From positions 1-64,000 of the forward strand of contig JBIJDU010000002.1 of the NCBI GenBank assembly GCA_044343935.1: a stretch of 64,000 bases of DNA, read 5' to 3'. The position numbers and the translations under genes were made by a program. Origin of the DNA: AcAMD-5 sp044343935. GTDB lineage: Bacteria; Actinomycetota; Actinomycetes; S36-B12; UBA5976. The notes under the pieces are model-generated. The model was not told where the DNA came from. It did not search any database and was given only the letters and a program-made list of their open reading frames with translations. Of the stretch, positions 42,387 through 50,169 are shown in pieces. Every line of letters starts with the position of its first letter. Within the stretch, counting starts at the first letter, position 1.

Positions 42387-43735
42387 TATTTAGCAAGTTG
42401 ATTTAGAACAGCTATTGCATCAGCTAAGTCATCTACCTGATGCACTTTTAACTTTCCGCTATAACTTGTTCCGGCTGGCACAATTGCATGCAACATTCCA
42501 AGACGCTCAGCTTCAGATAAACGGCGATTCACATTTGTAGCCCGGCGAATCTCGCCAGTTAAGCCAATCTCACCAATTGCTACCATTGTGGGATCAATTG
42601 GTTTCTCTTTTGCCGCACTTGCAATACTTAGCGCGATTGCGAGATCAGCGGCAGGCTCAACAATTTTTAATCCGCCAACTGTTGCAACATAACAGTCATC
42701 CTTGGCAACCTTGATACCAGCTTTTCGCTCTAATACGGCGAGCACCATAGATACCCGAGCTGAATCAACTCCGCTAGTTGCCCGTCGAGGTGAAGCTAAT
42801 GAGGAAGTTGCAACTAATGCTTGCAATTCAGTTATTAGTGGTCGCTGCCCTTCCATGCTGACTGTTAAACAGGTGCCAGCAATTGGTTCTTTGCGACTAG
42901 TGCGGAATAGTTCGCTGGGATCTTTAACTTCAACTAAGCCAGATTCTGCTAAATCAAAACAACCGATTTCATCAGTTGCTCCATATCTATTTTTAACAGA
43001 TCTTAGGATTCGCAAACTGGTATGCCGGTCACCATCAAAATTAAGCACCACGTCAACAATATGTTCAAGCATGCGAGGACCAGCAATAGTTCCTTCCTTG
43101 GTGACATGGCCAACCAAGATGATTGCAGTTTGGGAGCGCTTAGCAGCACTAATTAATGCAGCTGCCGATTCGCGTACTTGCGCGACACCACCGGCAGCAC
43201 CATCTAATTCACTAGAAGAGATCGTTTGAATTGAATCGACGATTACTAACTTTGGCTGATGATGCTCAATTAATCCTAAAATTGATGCTAAATCTGTTTC
43301 AGCCGCCAAATAAAGTCGATCATGTACGGCAGCAATTCGCTCCGCGCGCAGCTTTACTTGCGCGGCAGATTCCTCAGCAGATAAGTAGAGTGAGTCACCA
43401 ACAGATTTTGCCCATGCAGCTGCAACTTCCAACAATAGAGTTGATTTACCAATACCAGGTTCGCCAGCTAACAAAATAACTGAGCCGGGCACTATTCCGC
43501 CACCGAGCACTCGGTCAAGTTCGGCAATCTGAGTGGAAGTTTTATTTGCTTCCATGATTTGGGTATCAGTAATTGGTACTGCGTATTGGGTTAACTTAAC
43601 TGGTTGCGTGCTGCCTAAAGTTCGGCCAGCTTCGATCAAAGTTGACCATGCCTGGCATTCGCCGCAGCGACCTACCCACTTTGCTGACTCCCAGCCACAT
43701 TCAGTGCATTTGAATTGCGATTTAGTCTTAGCCAC
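42386..43735 (-). CDS. radA: DNA repair protein RadA
   Basis: 449 residues. The N-terminal zinc finger has cysteines in CTECGWE and CGECQAW. The RecA-like core has Walker A GEPGIGKSTLL, Walker B LVIVDSIQT and the RadA-specific KNRYGATDEIG. The C-terminal Lon-like domain is intact in length and includes GEIGLTGEIRRA. It promotes branch migration in recombination. GTG 43735 has no ribosome binding site, but TAGTCT lies 6 nt upstream, overlapping the stop codon of the preceding gene. Confidence 0.96.
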   Translation of the reverse strand: MAKTKSQFKCTECGWESAKWVGRCGECQAWSTLIEAGRTLGSTQPVKLTQYAVPITDTQIMEANKTSTQIAELDRVLGGGIVPGSVILLAGEPGIGKSTLLLEVAAAWAKSVGDSLYLSAEESAAQVKLRAERIAAVHDRLYLAAETDLASILGLIEHHQPKLVIVDSIQTISSSELDGAAGGVAQVRESAAALISAAKRSQTAIILVGHVTKEGTIAGPRMLEHIVDVVLNFDGDRHTSLRILRSVKNRYGATDEIGCFDLAESGLVEVKDPSELFRTSRKEPIAGTCLTVSMEGQRPLITELQALVATSSLASPRRATSGVDSARVSMVLAVLERKAGIKVAKDDCYVATVGGLKIVEPAADLAIALSIASAAKEKPIDPTMVAIGEIGLTGEIRRATNVNRRLSEAERLGMLHAIVPAGTSYSGKLKVHQVDDLADAIAVLNQLAK

Positions 43736-43741
43736 GGGAGC

Positions 43742-43747
43742 AGACTA
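43742..43747 (-). promoter_or_regulatory. -10 box of leaderless radA inside the upstream stop codon
   Basis: Minus-strand TAGTCT, 6 nt (GCTCCC), GTG at 43735. Its first three bases are the TAG stop of the Cys-rich gene. Confidence 0.5.
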
Positions 43748-44524
43748 CTTGCGCTCCCAGACAGCTGTCGCTGGATGAAGCGGAATCAACTTCCGTCCCT
43801 TGTTGTCGCGCACCGACTCAATTGCCGCTTCATGAGCTTTACAGTGCTCTACCAAGATGTCATAGGCCTTTTGGCTCATTAACTTAATCAAAGTGTATCG
43901 CTCAGATACATAAACTGGTTCGGCTGCGTTATGAGCTTCGGGATTACTTGAGCAATACCAATTTAGCTCAACGCCACCTTCGCCCCAACTGCGACGATCG
44001 TATTCCGTAATTAGCACAACTAGTTGTTCAGTTTTATCTTCGAATTTGCGACGCTCATAATCTCGACGAATCGGTAGCTGCCAACAAACCTCTGGTTTGA
44101 GATCTGCTGGCTGTTCGCCAATTCGCAGTGCAAGTCGATGAAAGGCACAACCATCACCACCTTCAAAGCCAGGCCGATTTAGAAAAATACAAGCGCCATC
44201 AACTACTTTAGTTTTGTCAGCACCATCTTCTTTTTCGGTCCAACCTTTTTTTATTCCAATCTCGCGGTGCTGCCAATCTTCATCAGATAATTTGGCAACC
44301 CACTTTTTTACATTTTTGTGGTCTGCCTTTTCGGAGAAGTGCGCACCATGGGTACAGCAGCCATCATTAGGTCGGCCTTTTTCAATCCCTTTACAGCCGC
44401 GGCCGTAAATGCAGTTCCATTTTGAGGTTAGCCAAGTTAAGTCAATGCGATATATCTGTAACGGCTCATCTGGGTCTTGAAATTCCACCCAGTGGCGCGG
44501 CGCGGTCAGCGAAGTTTCTTTCAC
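43745..44524 (-). CDS. Conserved Cys-rich protein of unknown function (YkgJ/DUF3109-like cysteine pattern)
   Basis: 259 residues. An N-terminal WNCIYGRGCKGI and DGCCTHGAHF are followed by CIFLNRPGFEGGDGCAFHRL and PEVCWQLPI. The order C..C..CC, then C(I/F)FL..GC..H, then P..CW..P resembles the metal-binding cysteine set of YkgJ/DUF3109 proteins, so a zinc or Fe-S site is plausible. The rest (VELNWYCSSNPEAH, DILVEHCKAHEAAIE) is unfamiliar. The GTG at 44524 is chosen because TAGGCT sits 7 nt upstream; a TTG at 44542 is the alternative. It lies immediately upstream of radA on the same strand, 9 bp from stop to radA start. Confidence 0.6.
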   Translation of the reverse strand: MKETSLTAPRHWVEFQDPDEPLQIYRIDLTWLTSKWNCIYGRGCKGIEKGRPNDGCCTHGAHFSEKADHKNVKKWVAKLSDEDWQHREIGIKKGWTEKEDGADKTKVVDGACIFLNRPGFEGGDGCAFHRLALRIGEQPADLKPEVCWQLPIRRDYERRKFEDKTEQLVVLITEYDRRSWGEGGVELNWYCSSNPEAHNAAEPVYVSERYTLIKLMSQKAYDILVEHCKAHEAAIESVRDNKGRKLIPLHPATAVWERK

Positions 44525-44531
44525 GGGGAAT

Positions 44532-44537
44532 AGCCTA
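44532..44537 (-). promoter_or_regulatory. -10 box of the Cys-rich gene
   Basis: Minus-strand TAGGCT, 7 nt, GTG at 44524. Divergent from the ppx box 10 bp away. Confidence 0.45.
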
Positions 44538-44546
44538 GACAAGGAG

Positions 44547-44552
44547 TACCGT
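44547..44552 (+). promoter_or_regulatory. -10 box of leaderless ppx
   Basis: TACCGT, 6 nt (CAGCCT), ATG at 44559. AAGGAG directly upstream of the box is too far (12 nt) from the ATG to act as a normal ribosome binding site. Confidence 0.55.
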
Positions 44553-44558
44553 CAGCCT

Positions 44559-45485
44559 ATGCGGCTAGGCGTGTTGGACATAGGAAGCAATACTGTGCAC
44601 CTTTTGGTGTGCGATGTCGCGCCAGGTGCCGCACCACTACCCGCATTTTCAATTAAAGAGCCATTAGGACTAATCCGACATCTAACTGATAATGGTGCTT
44701 TTGATGCCAAGATGGCAAACCACTTAACTGAAGTGATTTCTGAACTTACCATTGCTGCAAAATCAAATGGTTGTCGTGAGATCTTGGCTTTTGCTACTAG
44801 CGCAATTAGAGAAGCATCAAATGGTCAAGAAGTTTTAGATAAAGTTTCGAGTAAAGCTAATCAGAAAATATCTGTGCTTTCTGGGGCAGATGAAGCACGA
44901 CTTACTTTTCTAGCAACGAGACGTTGGTTTGGTTGGTCTAGCGGCACATTATTAAATCTAGATATTGGCGGCGGCTCATTTGAGTTAGCAATTGGGTTAG
45001 GCGAACTGCCTGACACTGCGTTATCACTGCCACTTGGTGCTGGTCGATTAACGAGAGACTTTAAGTTAAGTGATCCGCCAACTGCAAGGCAGTTAAATGC
45101 GCTAAATGAATACATTTATGACCAAATTGAAAACGTAATTGATGAGATAACAACTGAGCATGGTGCTGATCATGTCGTTGGCACCAGCAAAACATTTCGA
45201 TCACTGGCCCGAATTGCTGGTGCTGCACCCAGTGCTGCTGGTCCATATGTGAAGCGATTATTGCCAGCGGACAAGTTGGCAAGCATTGCTTCGAAAATTT
45301 CATCGATGAGTGTGCAGCAGCGAACTACTTTGCCCGGGGTTAGTAAAGCCCGAGCCACTCAACTAGCCGCTGGTGCCATGGTGGCTGCGGCAGCGGTAGA
45401 TTTGCTTGATATTGAGGAGATAGAGATCTGTCCATGGGCGCTGCGAGAGGGAATCTTGCTTCGCCACATTGATTCACTGAGTTGA
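44559..45485 (+). CDS. Ppx/GppA family phosphatase
   Basis: 308 residues of the ASKHA fold: phosphate 1 motif LGVLDIGSNTVHLLV, the middle segment FATSAIREASN, phosphate 2 motif LNLDIGGGSFELAIG, and the later VVGTSKTFRSLARIAGA. Such enzymes hydrolyse polyphosphate or pppGpp; short actinobacterial forms like this (M. tuberculosis Rv0496 type) are exopolyphosphatases for short chains. The ending WALREGILLRHIDSLS is conserved. It precedes proC as in mycobacteria. Confidence 0.9.
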   Translation: MRLGVLDIGSNTVHLLVCDVAPGAAPLPAFSIKEPLGLIRHLTDNGAFDAKMANHLTEVISELTIAAKSNGCREILAFATSAIREASNGQEVLDKVSSKANQKISVLSGADEARLTFLATRRWFGWSSGTLLNLDIGGGSFELAIGLGELPDTALSLPLGAGRLTRDFKLSDPPTARQLNALNEYIYDQIENVIDEITTEHGADHVVGTSKTFRSLARIAGAAPSAAGPYVKRLLPADKLASIASKISSMSVQQRTTLPGVSKARATQLAAGAMVAAAAVDLLDIEEIEICPWALREGILLRHIDSLS

Positions 45486-45496
45486 ACGGAGCGCAG

Positions 45497-46282
45497 ATGC
45501 GAAACGTGGTTGTCATAGGTGTTGGTGCGATGGGTACCGCGCTAATTGCTGCCGCAAAAACAGCTGATGCCCAGTTAGAAATTTCAGTTACTGACAAAGA
45601 TGAAACTAAAGTTATGGCAGCAAAGAAATCGCTCAATGTCGCATTAGCAGATGACAGCACAATTTCAAGTGCTGAATTAATCGTGATTGCTGTTAAACCG
45701 CAAGATATTTCAAAGGTGCTCATTGAATTAAATCCAAAATTGACTAAGTCACAAACCGTTTTGTCTATTGCGGCTGGAGTTACGTTAGATAAATTAACTC
45801 AACTTGTGCCAAATGCAACACCGGTGAGGTGTATGCCCAATACCCCAGCGCTAGTTGGTAGCGGCTTAAGCACTTTGTCGGTTTTAGAAAATACAGATGC
45901 AATACATCTGAAGCGAGCTACTGAGTTTTTAGCTGCCGCTGGAAAAGTTATGGTTATCCCAGAAGAACTACAAGACAGCTTTACCGCAATTCATGGCTCA
46001 GGTCCCGCTTATGTGTTTTTGTTAATCGAAGCATTAGTTGCGGCCGCAATCTCGCAGGGCATTTCTGAGGCGGATGCGACGGCGGCTGTGATTGAAACAG
46101 TCGCGGGTGCGGCAGCATTGATCGCCAAAACTGGTGAGAGTGCGAGCACGCTGCGCGAACGGGTGACATCGCCAGGAGGCACCACTGAAGCCGCGCTTAG
46201 TGTTTTTGCTGCAGGCGGGTTCAGCCAATTAGTTGCGCAGGCGGTGGCCGCAGCAAAACAACGGGCAGCCGAACTGGGGTAG
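45497..46282 (+). CDS. proC: Pyrroline-5-carboxylate reductase
   Basis: 261 residues. It catalyses the last step of proline synthesis. The Rossmann motif is VIGVGAMGTALIAAA, followed by IVIAVKPQD, MPNTPALVGSG, and the C-terminal substrate segment FTAIHGSGPAYVFLLIEAL and TSPGGTTEAALSVF. The ATG at 45497 is preferred, with GGAG 8 nt upstream; an alternative TTG at 45482 overlaps the ppx stop. The BldC/excisionase-like gene that follows proC in mycobacteria is missing here. Confidence 0.95.
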   Translation: MRNVVVIGVGAMGTALIAAAKTADAQLEISVTDKDETKVMAAKKSLNVALADDSTISSAELIVIAVKPQDISKVLIELNPKLTKSQTVLSIAAGVTLDKLTQLVPNATPVRCMPNTPALVGSGLSTLSVLENTDAIHLKRATEFLAAAGKVMVIPEELQDSFTAIHGSGPAYVFLLIEALVAAAISQGISEADATAAVIETVAGAAALIAKTGESASTLRERVTSPGGTTEAALSVFAAGGFSQLVAQAVAAAKQRAAELG

Positions 46283-46308
46283 CAGCAACAGCACACCCCT
46301 TGGTTTAG

Positions 46309-46314
46309 TAGCAT
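46309..46314 (+). promoter_or_regulatory. Possible -10 box for the bS22 gene
   Basis: TAGCAT about 32 nt before the GTG at 46346; the predicted leader of about 25 nt contains AAGAGGTG. Confidence 0.35.
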
Positions 46315-46345
46315 TCGGCACTCAGTCCAACCCAAGAGGTGAACC

Positions 46346-46444
46346 GTGGGATCAGTTATCAAAAAGCGCCGCAAGCGAATGGCAAAGAAGAAGCATCGCA
46401 AGCTGCTGCGCAAGACCCGTGTTCAGCGACGTAACAAGAAGTAA
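46346..46444 (+). CDS. Small ribosomal protein bS22 (AURKAIP1/COX24 domain)
   Basis: A 32-residue, extremely basic protein (MGSVIKKRRKRMAKKKHRK then LLRKTRVQRRNKK) that begins with GTG and ends with TAA. It matches the tiny AURKAIP1/COX24-domain protein found near proC in actinobacteria (Rv0500B-type), identified in mycobacterial ribosomes as bS22 near the decoding centre. More than half of its residues are Lys or Arg. AAGAGGTG lies just upstream. It is easily missed by gene finders because of its size. Confidence 0.92.
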   Translation: MGSVIKKRRKRMAKKKHRKLLRKTRVQRRNKK

Positions 46445-46449
46445 TTTCT

Positions 46450-46695
46450 GTGCCACGGGTGCAGTTAATCACTAAACCCAATTGCCATTTATGCGATAGT
46501 GCCCGCGAAGTGGTTGTCGCAGTGTGTGCCGAATTAGGCGAAAAATTCGAAGAATTAGTTGTTACCGATTATCCGCAATTAGCCGCACAACATGCCGAGT
46601 TTGTCCCAGTAGTGCTGGTTGATGGCAGCGAGATTGCGGTATGGCAAATATTGCCGCAGACCTTAATTTCCGCGCTGCAACCGCCTAAGTTGTGA
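46450..46695 (+). CDS. Glutaredoxin-like protein
   Basis: 81 residues with a thioredoxin fold: strand VQLITKPNCHLCDSARE with CHLC active site, then VTDYPQLAAQ, and EFVPVVLVDGSEIA with the cis-Pro. It belongs to the DUF836-like glutaredoxin group found upstream of rex and hem genes in actinobacteria. GTG start, 5 bp after bS22. A thiol-redox role next to the NADH sensor Rex is plausible. Confidence 0.85.
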   Translation: MPRVQLITKPNCHLCDSAREVVVAVCAELGEKFEELVVTDYPQLAAQHAEFVPVVLVDGSEIAVWQILPQTLISALQPPKL

Positions 46696-46723
46696 GGAAT
46701 TTTGATTTTTTCTAGTTTCTAAT

Positions 46724-46729
46724 TACCGT
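46724..46729 (+). promoter_or_regulatory. Promoter of rex
   Basis: -10 TACCGT (46724-46729) with -35 TTGATT (46702-46707) 16 nt apart. The predicted start near 46736 gives a leader of about 26 nt with AGGAG at 46752-46756. Confidence 0.5.
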
Positions 46730-46761
46730 TGCCCCTGAAACCCAGATCATCAGGAGCCATC

Positions 46762-47445
46762 TTGGCGCAACAGCGCACGCCCGGAAAGGCCGTTGGATTA
46801 CCCGCGGCCACGGTAGAGCGGCTACCTATGTACTTGCGGGCTTTAACTGAATTTAAGTCGCGTGGGGTTGAAGTTATTTCTTCCGAAGAGTTAGCTGAAG
46901 CAGTTAACGTAACTAGCGCGCAACTTCGCAAAGATCTATCTCATCTGGGCGGCCATGGCACGCGTGGTGTTGGTTATGACGTCGTGGTTTTAATTCAAGC
47001 GCTATCTGCGACATTGGGCGTGGATAAGCAGTGGCCAATTGTAATTGTTGGTTGCGGCAATTTAGGTATGTCGCTTGCAAAATATGCTGGCTTTACTAAT
47101 CGAGGTTTCAAAATATCTGCCTTATTTGATGCCGCACCAGAGATTATTGGAAAAGTTGTGGAGATTTCAGAAGGTCAAAAAATCTTCATTAAAGATGTTG
47201 CTGGTCTTTCAACTTTTATTCGAGAAAATAATATTCAAATTGCAGTTATCACTACACCAGCGGCAGCGGCACAAAGTGTTTGTGACACGTTGGTAAATGC
47301 TGGAATTTATTCCATCATGACTTTTGCGCCAGTAACCCTTGCTGTGCCAAGCGGCGTTGATGTAAGGCAGATTGATTTAGCAAGTGAACTTCAGATATTG
47401 ACATTTCATGAACAAACCAAAGCAAATGAGGTAATAGCAATATGA
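46762..47445 (+). CDS. rex: Redox-sensing transcriptional repressor Rex
   Basis: 227 residues. The N-terminal winged helix (LPMYLRALTEFKSRGVEVIS, VNVTSAQLRKDLSHLG, then GTRGVGYDV) binds DNA; the C-terminal Rossmann domain has IVIVGCGNLGMSLAKYAGF and senses the NADH/NAD+ ratio. Rex represses respiratory genes until NADH accumulates. TTG 46762 with AGGAG 5 nt upstream is chosen over an in-frame TTG at 46729 that overlaps the -10 box. No convincing full Rex operator (TTGTGA..TCACAA) was seen at its own promoter or at nuoA. ATGA overlap with hemD. Confidence 0.93.
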   Translation: MAQQRTPGKAVGLPAATVERLPMYLRALTEFKSRGVEVISSEELAEAVNVTSAQLRKDLSHLGGHGTRGVGYDVVVLIQALSATLGVDKQWPIVIVGCGNLGMSLAKYAGFTNRGFKISALFDAAPEIIGKVVEISEGQKIFIKDVAGLSTFIRENNIQIAVITTPAAAAQSVCDTLVNAGIYSIMTFAPVTLAVPSGVDVRQIDLASELQILTFHEQTKANEVIAI

Positions 47446-48995
47446 CATCCCCAAAATTCGCTGGTCGGATTTCCTTTATCGCCTTGCCAGATTGCGATCT
47501 AAAGGCGCTAACTGCAGCCGCACTTGATGCAATTAATGACGCTAAGTCGGTCATTGTTGATCCATCATTGGTTGAAGTAGTTACACCTATAGCACCAGTG
47601 GTATCGGTAGTGGGTGATCAACCAGCTGATTTAGCAAAAGCTGCAGTCGCTGCCGCAAAAGAAGGCCATGATGTGGTTCGAGTGTTTTTTGGTGATGGCA
47701 TTCTGCGCGGTTCACTACATGAGGAACTGGCAATACTTCATAAGTCAGATATTGATTTTGAAATATTCCCAACTGTGCCAGTTGATTTTGCTGTGGGTTT
47801 TTATGCCGGCGCAATGTTTGATCCAGCAAAAACAGAATCCATTCATTTGTTAGATGCCAAAGACTCATATGAATTAAGCAACTACTTAGGTAATAAAACA
47901 ACTTTGATTTTGCGCGGTACCACTAATGAAATAGGTCGATTTGCCTCAGATTTAGTTGCTGCCGGACGAATCGAGAATACCCCGATGGTTTTGGTGCAAA
48001 ATGCAATGACACTAGATCAACGCAGTTATCGCATGACCATTGGTGATGCCGTAGATCAAATTAAGTCACATAAATTGCAAGGTCCAGCGCATGCAGTTAT
48101 CTCAGAAGCTGCAGGCCAGATCAATCGCAATGCTTGGTTTGAAACTCGATCACTTTTTGGTTGGAAAGTTCTGCTGCCAAAAACCAAGGAATTCTCCGTT
48201 GACGTGCCAGCGCTATTGGCAAAAGCTGGAGCTACTTGTACTGAAGTGCCAACATTGAGCGTCGAACCACCACGGGCGCCACAACAAATGGAAAAAGCAG
48301 TTCATGGTTTGGTATCAGGCCGCTACCAATGGTTGGTATTCACCAGTCCACATGCGGTTAAGGCAATCAAAGTGAGATTAGATGAGTATGGACTTGATGC
48401 CAGAGCATTCTCCGGTATTCGAATTGGTGCGGTAGGCGCCGATACGGTAGCAATACTTAAAGAGATTGGCATTAATCCAGATTTGATTTCACCAGATGAT
48501 ACGAATGCTGGCCTAGCAAACCTGTGGCCAGTGTTTGATCAGTTCCAAGATCCGATGAATCGAGTTTTAATTCCGCGCGCAGATGTGGCAGTGGAATCCC
48601 TTTCAACAACCATGATTTCATTAGGCTGGGAAGTTGAAGAAATTACCGCCTTTCGTACGGTACGAGCAGCACCTCCAGCACCAGCCATTCGGGATGCAAT
48701 CAAGAGCGGTGGGTTTGATGCGGTTTTGTTTAGTTCTGCTAGCACCGTTCGCAACTTAGTTGGTATTGCTGGTAAGCCGCATCCAACTACCGTTATTGCT
48801 TGCATCGGTGAGCAAACTGCACAAGCAGCACAAGAAATGGGCCTGACTGTTGATGTGTTAGCTGAAGAGACTACTTTGCCAGCAACAATTGCAGCATTAA
48901 TTGAACACGGCGAAAAACTACGTCTTGCAGCAGTTGAGCAAGGTGAAGTAGTCTGGCGCCCTTCCGTTAAAAGATTAACTCGCAAACGGAGTTAA
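47442..48995 (+). CDS. hemD: Uroporphyrinogen-III synthase with degenerate N-terminal methyltransferase domain
   Basis: 517 residues. The first 245 align in layout with uroporphyrinogen-III methyltransferase (SUMT/CobA): RFASDLVAAGRIENTPMVLV and DQRSYRMTIGDAVDQI match its C-terminal part. The SAM-binding loop near the N-terminus, normally GAGPGD, reads IALPDCDLKA, so methyltransferase activity is doubtful. Residues 250-510 form the HemD domain (LPKTKEFSVDVPALLAKAGA, WLVFTSPHAVKA, DAVLFSSASTVRNLVGI), which closes and inverts the tetrapyrrole ring. hemA, hemC and hemB, which usually accompany this gene after rex, are absent here. Confidence 0.82.
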   Translation: MTSPKFAGRISFIALPDCDLKALTAAALDAINDAKSVIVDPSLVEVVTPIAPVVSVVGDQPADLAKAAVAAAKEGHDVVRVFFGDGILRGSLHEELAILHKSDIDFEIFPTVPVDFAVGFYAGAMFDPAKTESIHLLDAKDSYELSNYLGNKTTLILRGTTNEIGRFASDLVAAGRIENTPMVLVQNAMTLDQRSYRMTIGDAVDQIKSHKLQGPAHAVISEAAGQINRNAWFETRSLFGWKVLLPKTKEFSVDVPALLAKAGATCTEVPTLSVEPPRAPQQMEKAVHGLVSGRYQWLVFTSPHAVKAIKVRLDEYGLDARAFSGIRIGAVGADTVAILKEIGINPDLISPDDTNAGLANLWPVFDQFQDPMNRVLIPRADVAVESLSTTMISLGWEVEEITAFRTVRAAPPAPAIRDAIKSGGFDAVLFSSASTVRNLVGIAGKPHPTTVIACIGEQTAQAAQEMGLTVDVLAEETTLPATIAALIEHGEKLRLAAVEQGEVVWRPSVKRLTRKRS

Positions 48996-49634
48996 ATGAC
49001 TACCACTCTGGTTCATCTAGTTCGCCACGGCGAGGTATTCAACCCCGAAAAAATTCTTTATGGTCGAATTCCAGGATTTAAACTCTCTGAGCGCGGTCAA
49101 GCCATGGCAGATTTGGTGGCTGAACATTTTGCTGATGCAGACCTAACTCATTTAGCTTCCTCACCGCTAGAGCGGGCTATGCAAACTGCTGCGCCCATTG
49201 GTCGAGTGAAGAACTTGCCGATCGCAACAGATTTGAATTTGTTGGAAGCAACCAATGTTTTTGAAGGTCATCGAGTGTCCTTTTCGGACGGGGTATTGCG
49301 CAAGCCATCTTCCTGGCCGCATCTATGGAATCCATTTCGACCTAGCTGGGGCGAGCCCTATCAAGAGATATATGCTCGAATGCAGATCGCAGTTGAGTCG
49401 GCGCGTGTTGCGGCTTTAGGTCATGAGGCAGTGCTAGTTAGCCACCAATTACCGATTTGGGTGGCAAGACTTGGTTACCTAAATCACAGATTTGTCCATA
49501 TACCTTCACACCGTGAGTGCAACTTAGCATCTGTCACTACACTTAAATTTCATAATGACCAGTTGGCTAGCGTCTCATATTTGGAACCGGCAGCCGCGCT
49601 CTATCACGAGTCGACCGGCGGGGTGGGTGCGTAA
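48996..49634 (+). CDS. Histidine phosphatase (phosphoglycerate mutase-like)
   Basis: 212 residues. The phosphohistidine motif is HLVRHGEVFNPEKILYGR; SSPLERAMQTAAPIG carries the second Arg, and VLVSHQLPIW the second catalytic His. It is a broad-specificity phosphatase; the substrate is not evident. In actinobacteria this gene often precedes the resA-ccdA-resB-ccsB set, as here. The ATG follows the hemD stop directly, and the gene overlaps resA by 8 bp. Confidence 0.87.
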   Translation: MTTTLVHLVRHGEVFNPEKILYGRIPGFKLSERGQAMADLVAEHFADADLTHLASSPLERAMQTAAPIGRVKNLPIATDLNLLEATNVFEGHRVSFSDGVLRKPSSWPHLWNPFRPSWGEPYQEIYARMQIAVESARVAALGHEAVLVSHQLPIWVARLGYLNHRFVHIPSHRECNLASVTTLKFHNDQLASVSYLEPAAALYHESTGGVGA

Positions 49635-50169
49635 CTCTGCTTTGAGTATTGCAGTTTTATTGGTGCTTGCTGGTTGTAGCGCTGGTGGTAGCAATAACAC
49701 CGCATTTGTTTCCGGCGATGGCACCACCACAGTGTTACCAGTTGAAGAACGTGGCGAACCGCTCGAGTTATCTGGCATCACATTAACTGGTGAAGAATTA
49801 TCAGTTACAGAATTTCTAGGTAAAAATGTTGTGATTAATGTTTGGGCATCTTGGTGCGCACCTTGCCGACAAGAGGCGCCGGAACTGAAGGCCTTTAATA
49901 TAGAAAATCCAGAAGTTCAAATGCTAGGCATCAACACTAGAGATAATGATCCGGCGGCTCGGGCATTCGAAGAATTTTTTGGTATTACTTACCCATCAAT
50001 TATTGATCCAGACGGTTCCAAGCAATTAGTTTTTCGCAATACACTTCCGATGAGCGCTATCCCAACCACAATTGTTTTGGACAAATCTGGTCGTCCGAGC
50101 GCTCGGATCTTGGGTGTGGTTTCTAGATCACTGTTGGTTCAAGTAGTTGATGAAGTAAACAATGGGTGA
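49627..50169 (+). CDS. resA: Thioredoxin-like lipoprotein for cytochrome c maturation (ResA/TlpA)
   Basis: 180 residues. A signal peptide ending at lipobox VLAGC makes it a membrane-anchored extracytoplasmic protein. The thioredoxin fold has NVWASWCAPCRQEAPEL with the CAPC active site, MLGINTRDND, and the cis-Pro region SAIPTTIVLDKSG. It reduces apocytochrome c cysteines before heme attachment. GTG 49627 is chosen because the signal peptide starts there and overlaps the preceding gene by 8 bp; a 24-codon extension is unlikely. Confidence 0.88.
   Translation: MRNSALSIAVLLVLAGCSAGGSNNTAFVSGDGTTTVLPVEERGEPLELSGITLTGEELSVTEFLGKNVVINVWASWCAPCRQEAPELKAFNIENPEVQMLGINTRDNDPAARAFEEFFGITYPSIIDPDGSKQLVFRNTLPMSAIPTTIVLDKSGRPSARILGVVSRSLLVQVVDEVNNG

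Noticed and set aside
46690..46730. Possible Rex operator near the rex promoter (TTGTGAGG)
   Set aside because: Only one half-site is present and no TCACAA half follows at the right distance; TTGTGA also contains the glutaredoxin stop codon.
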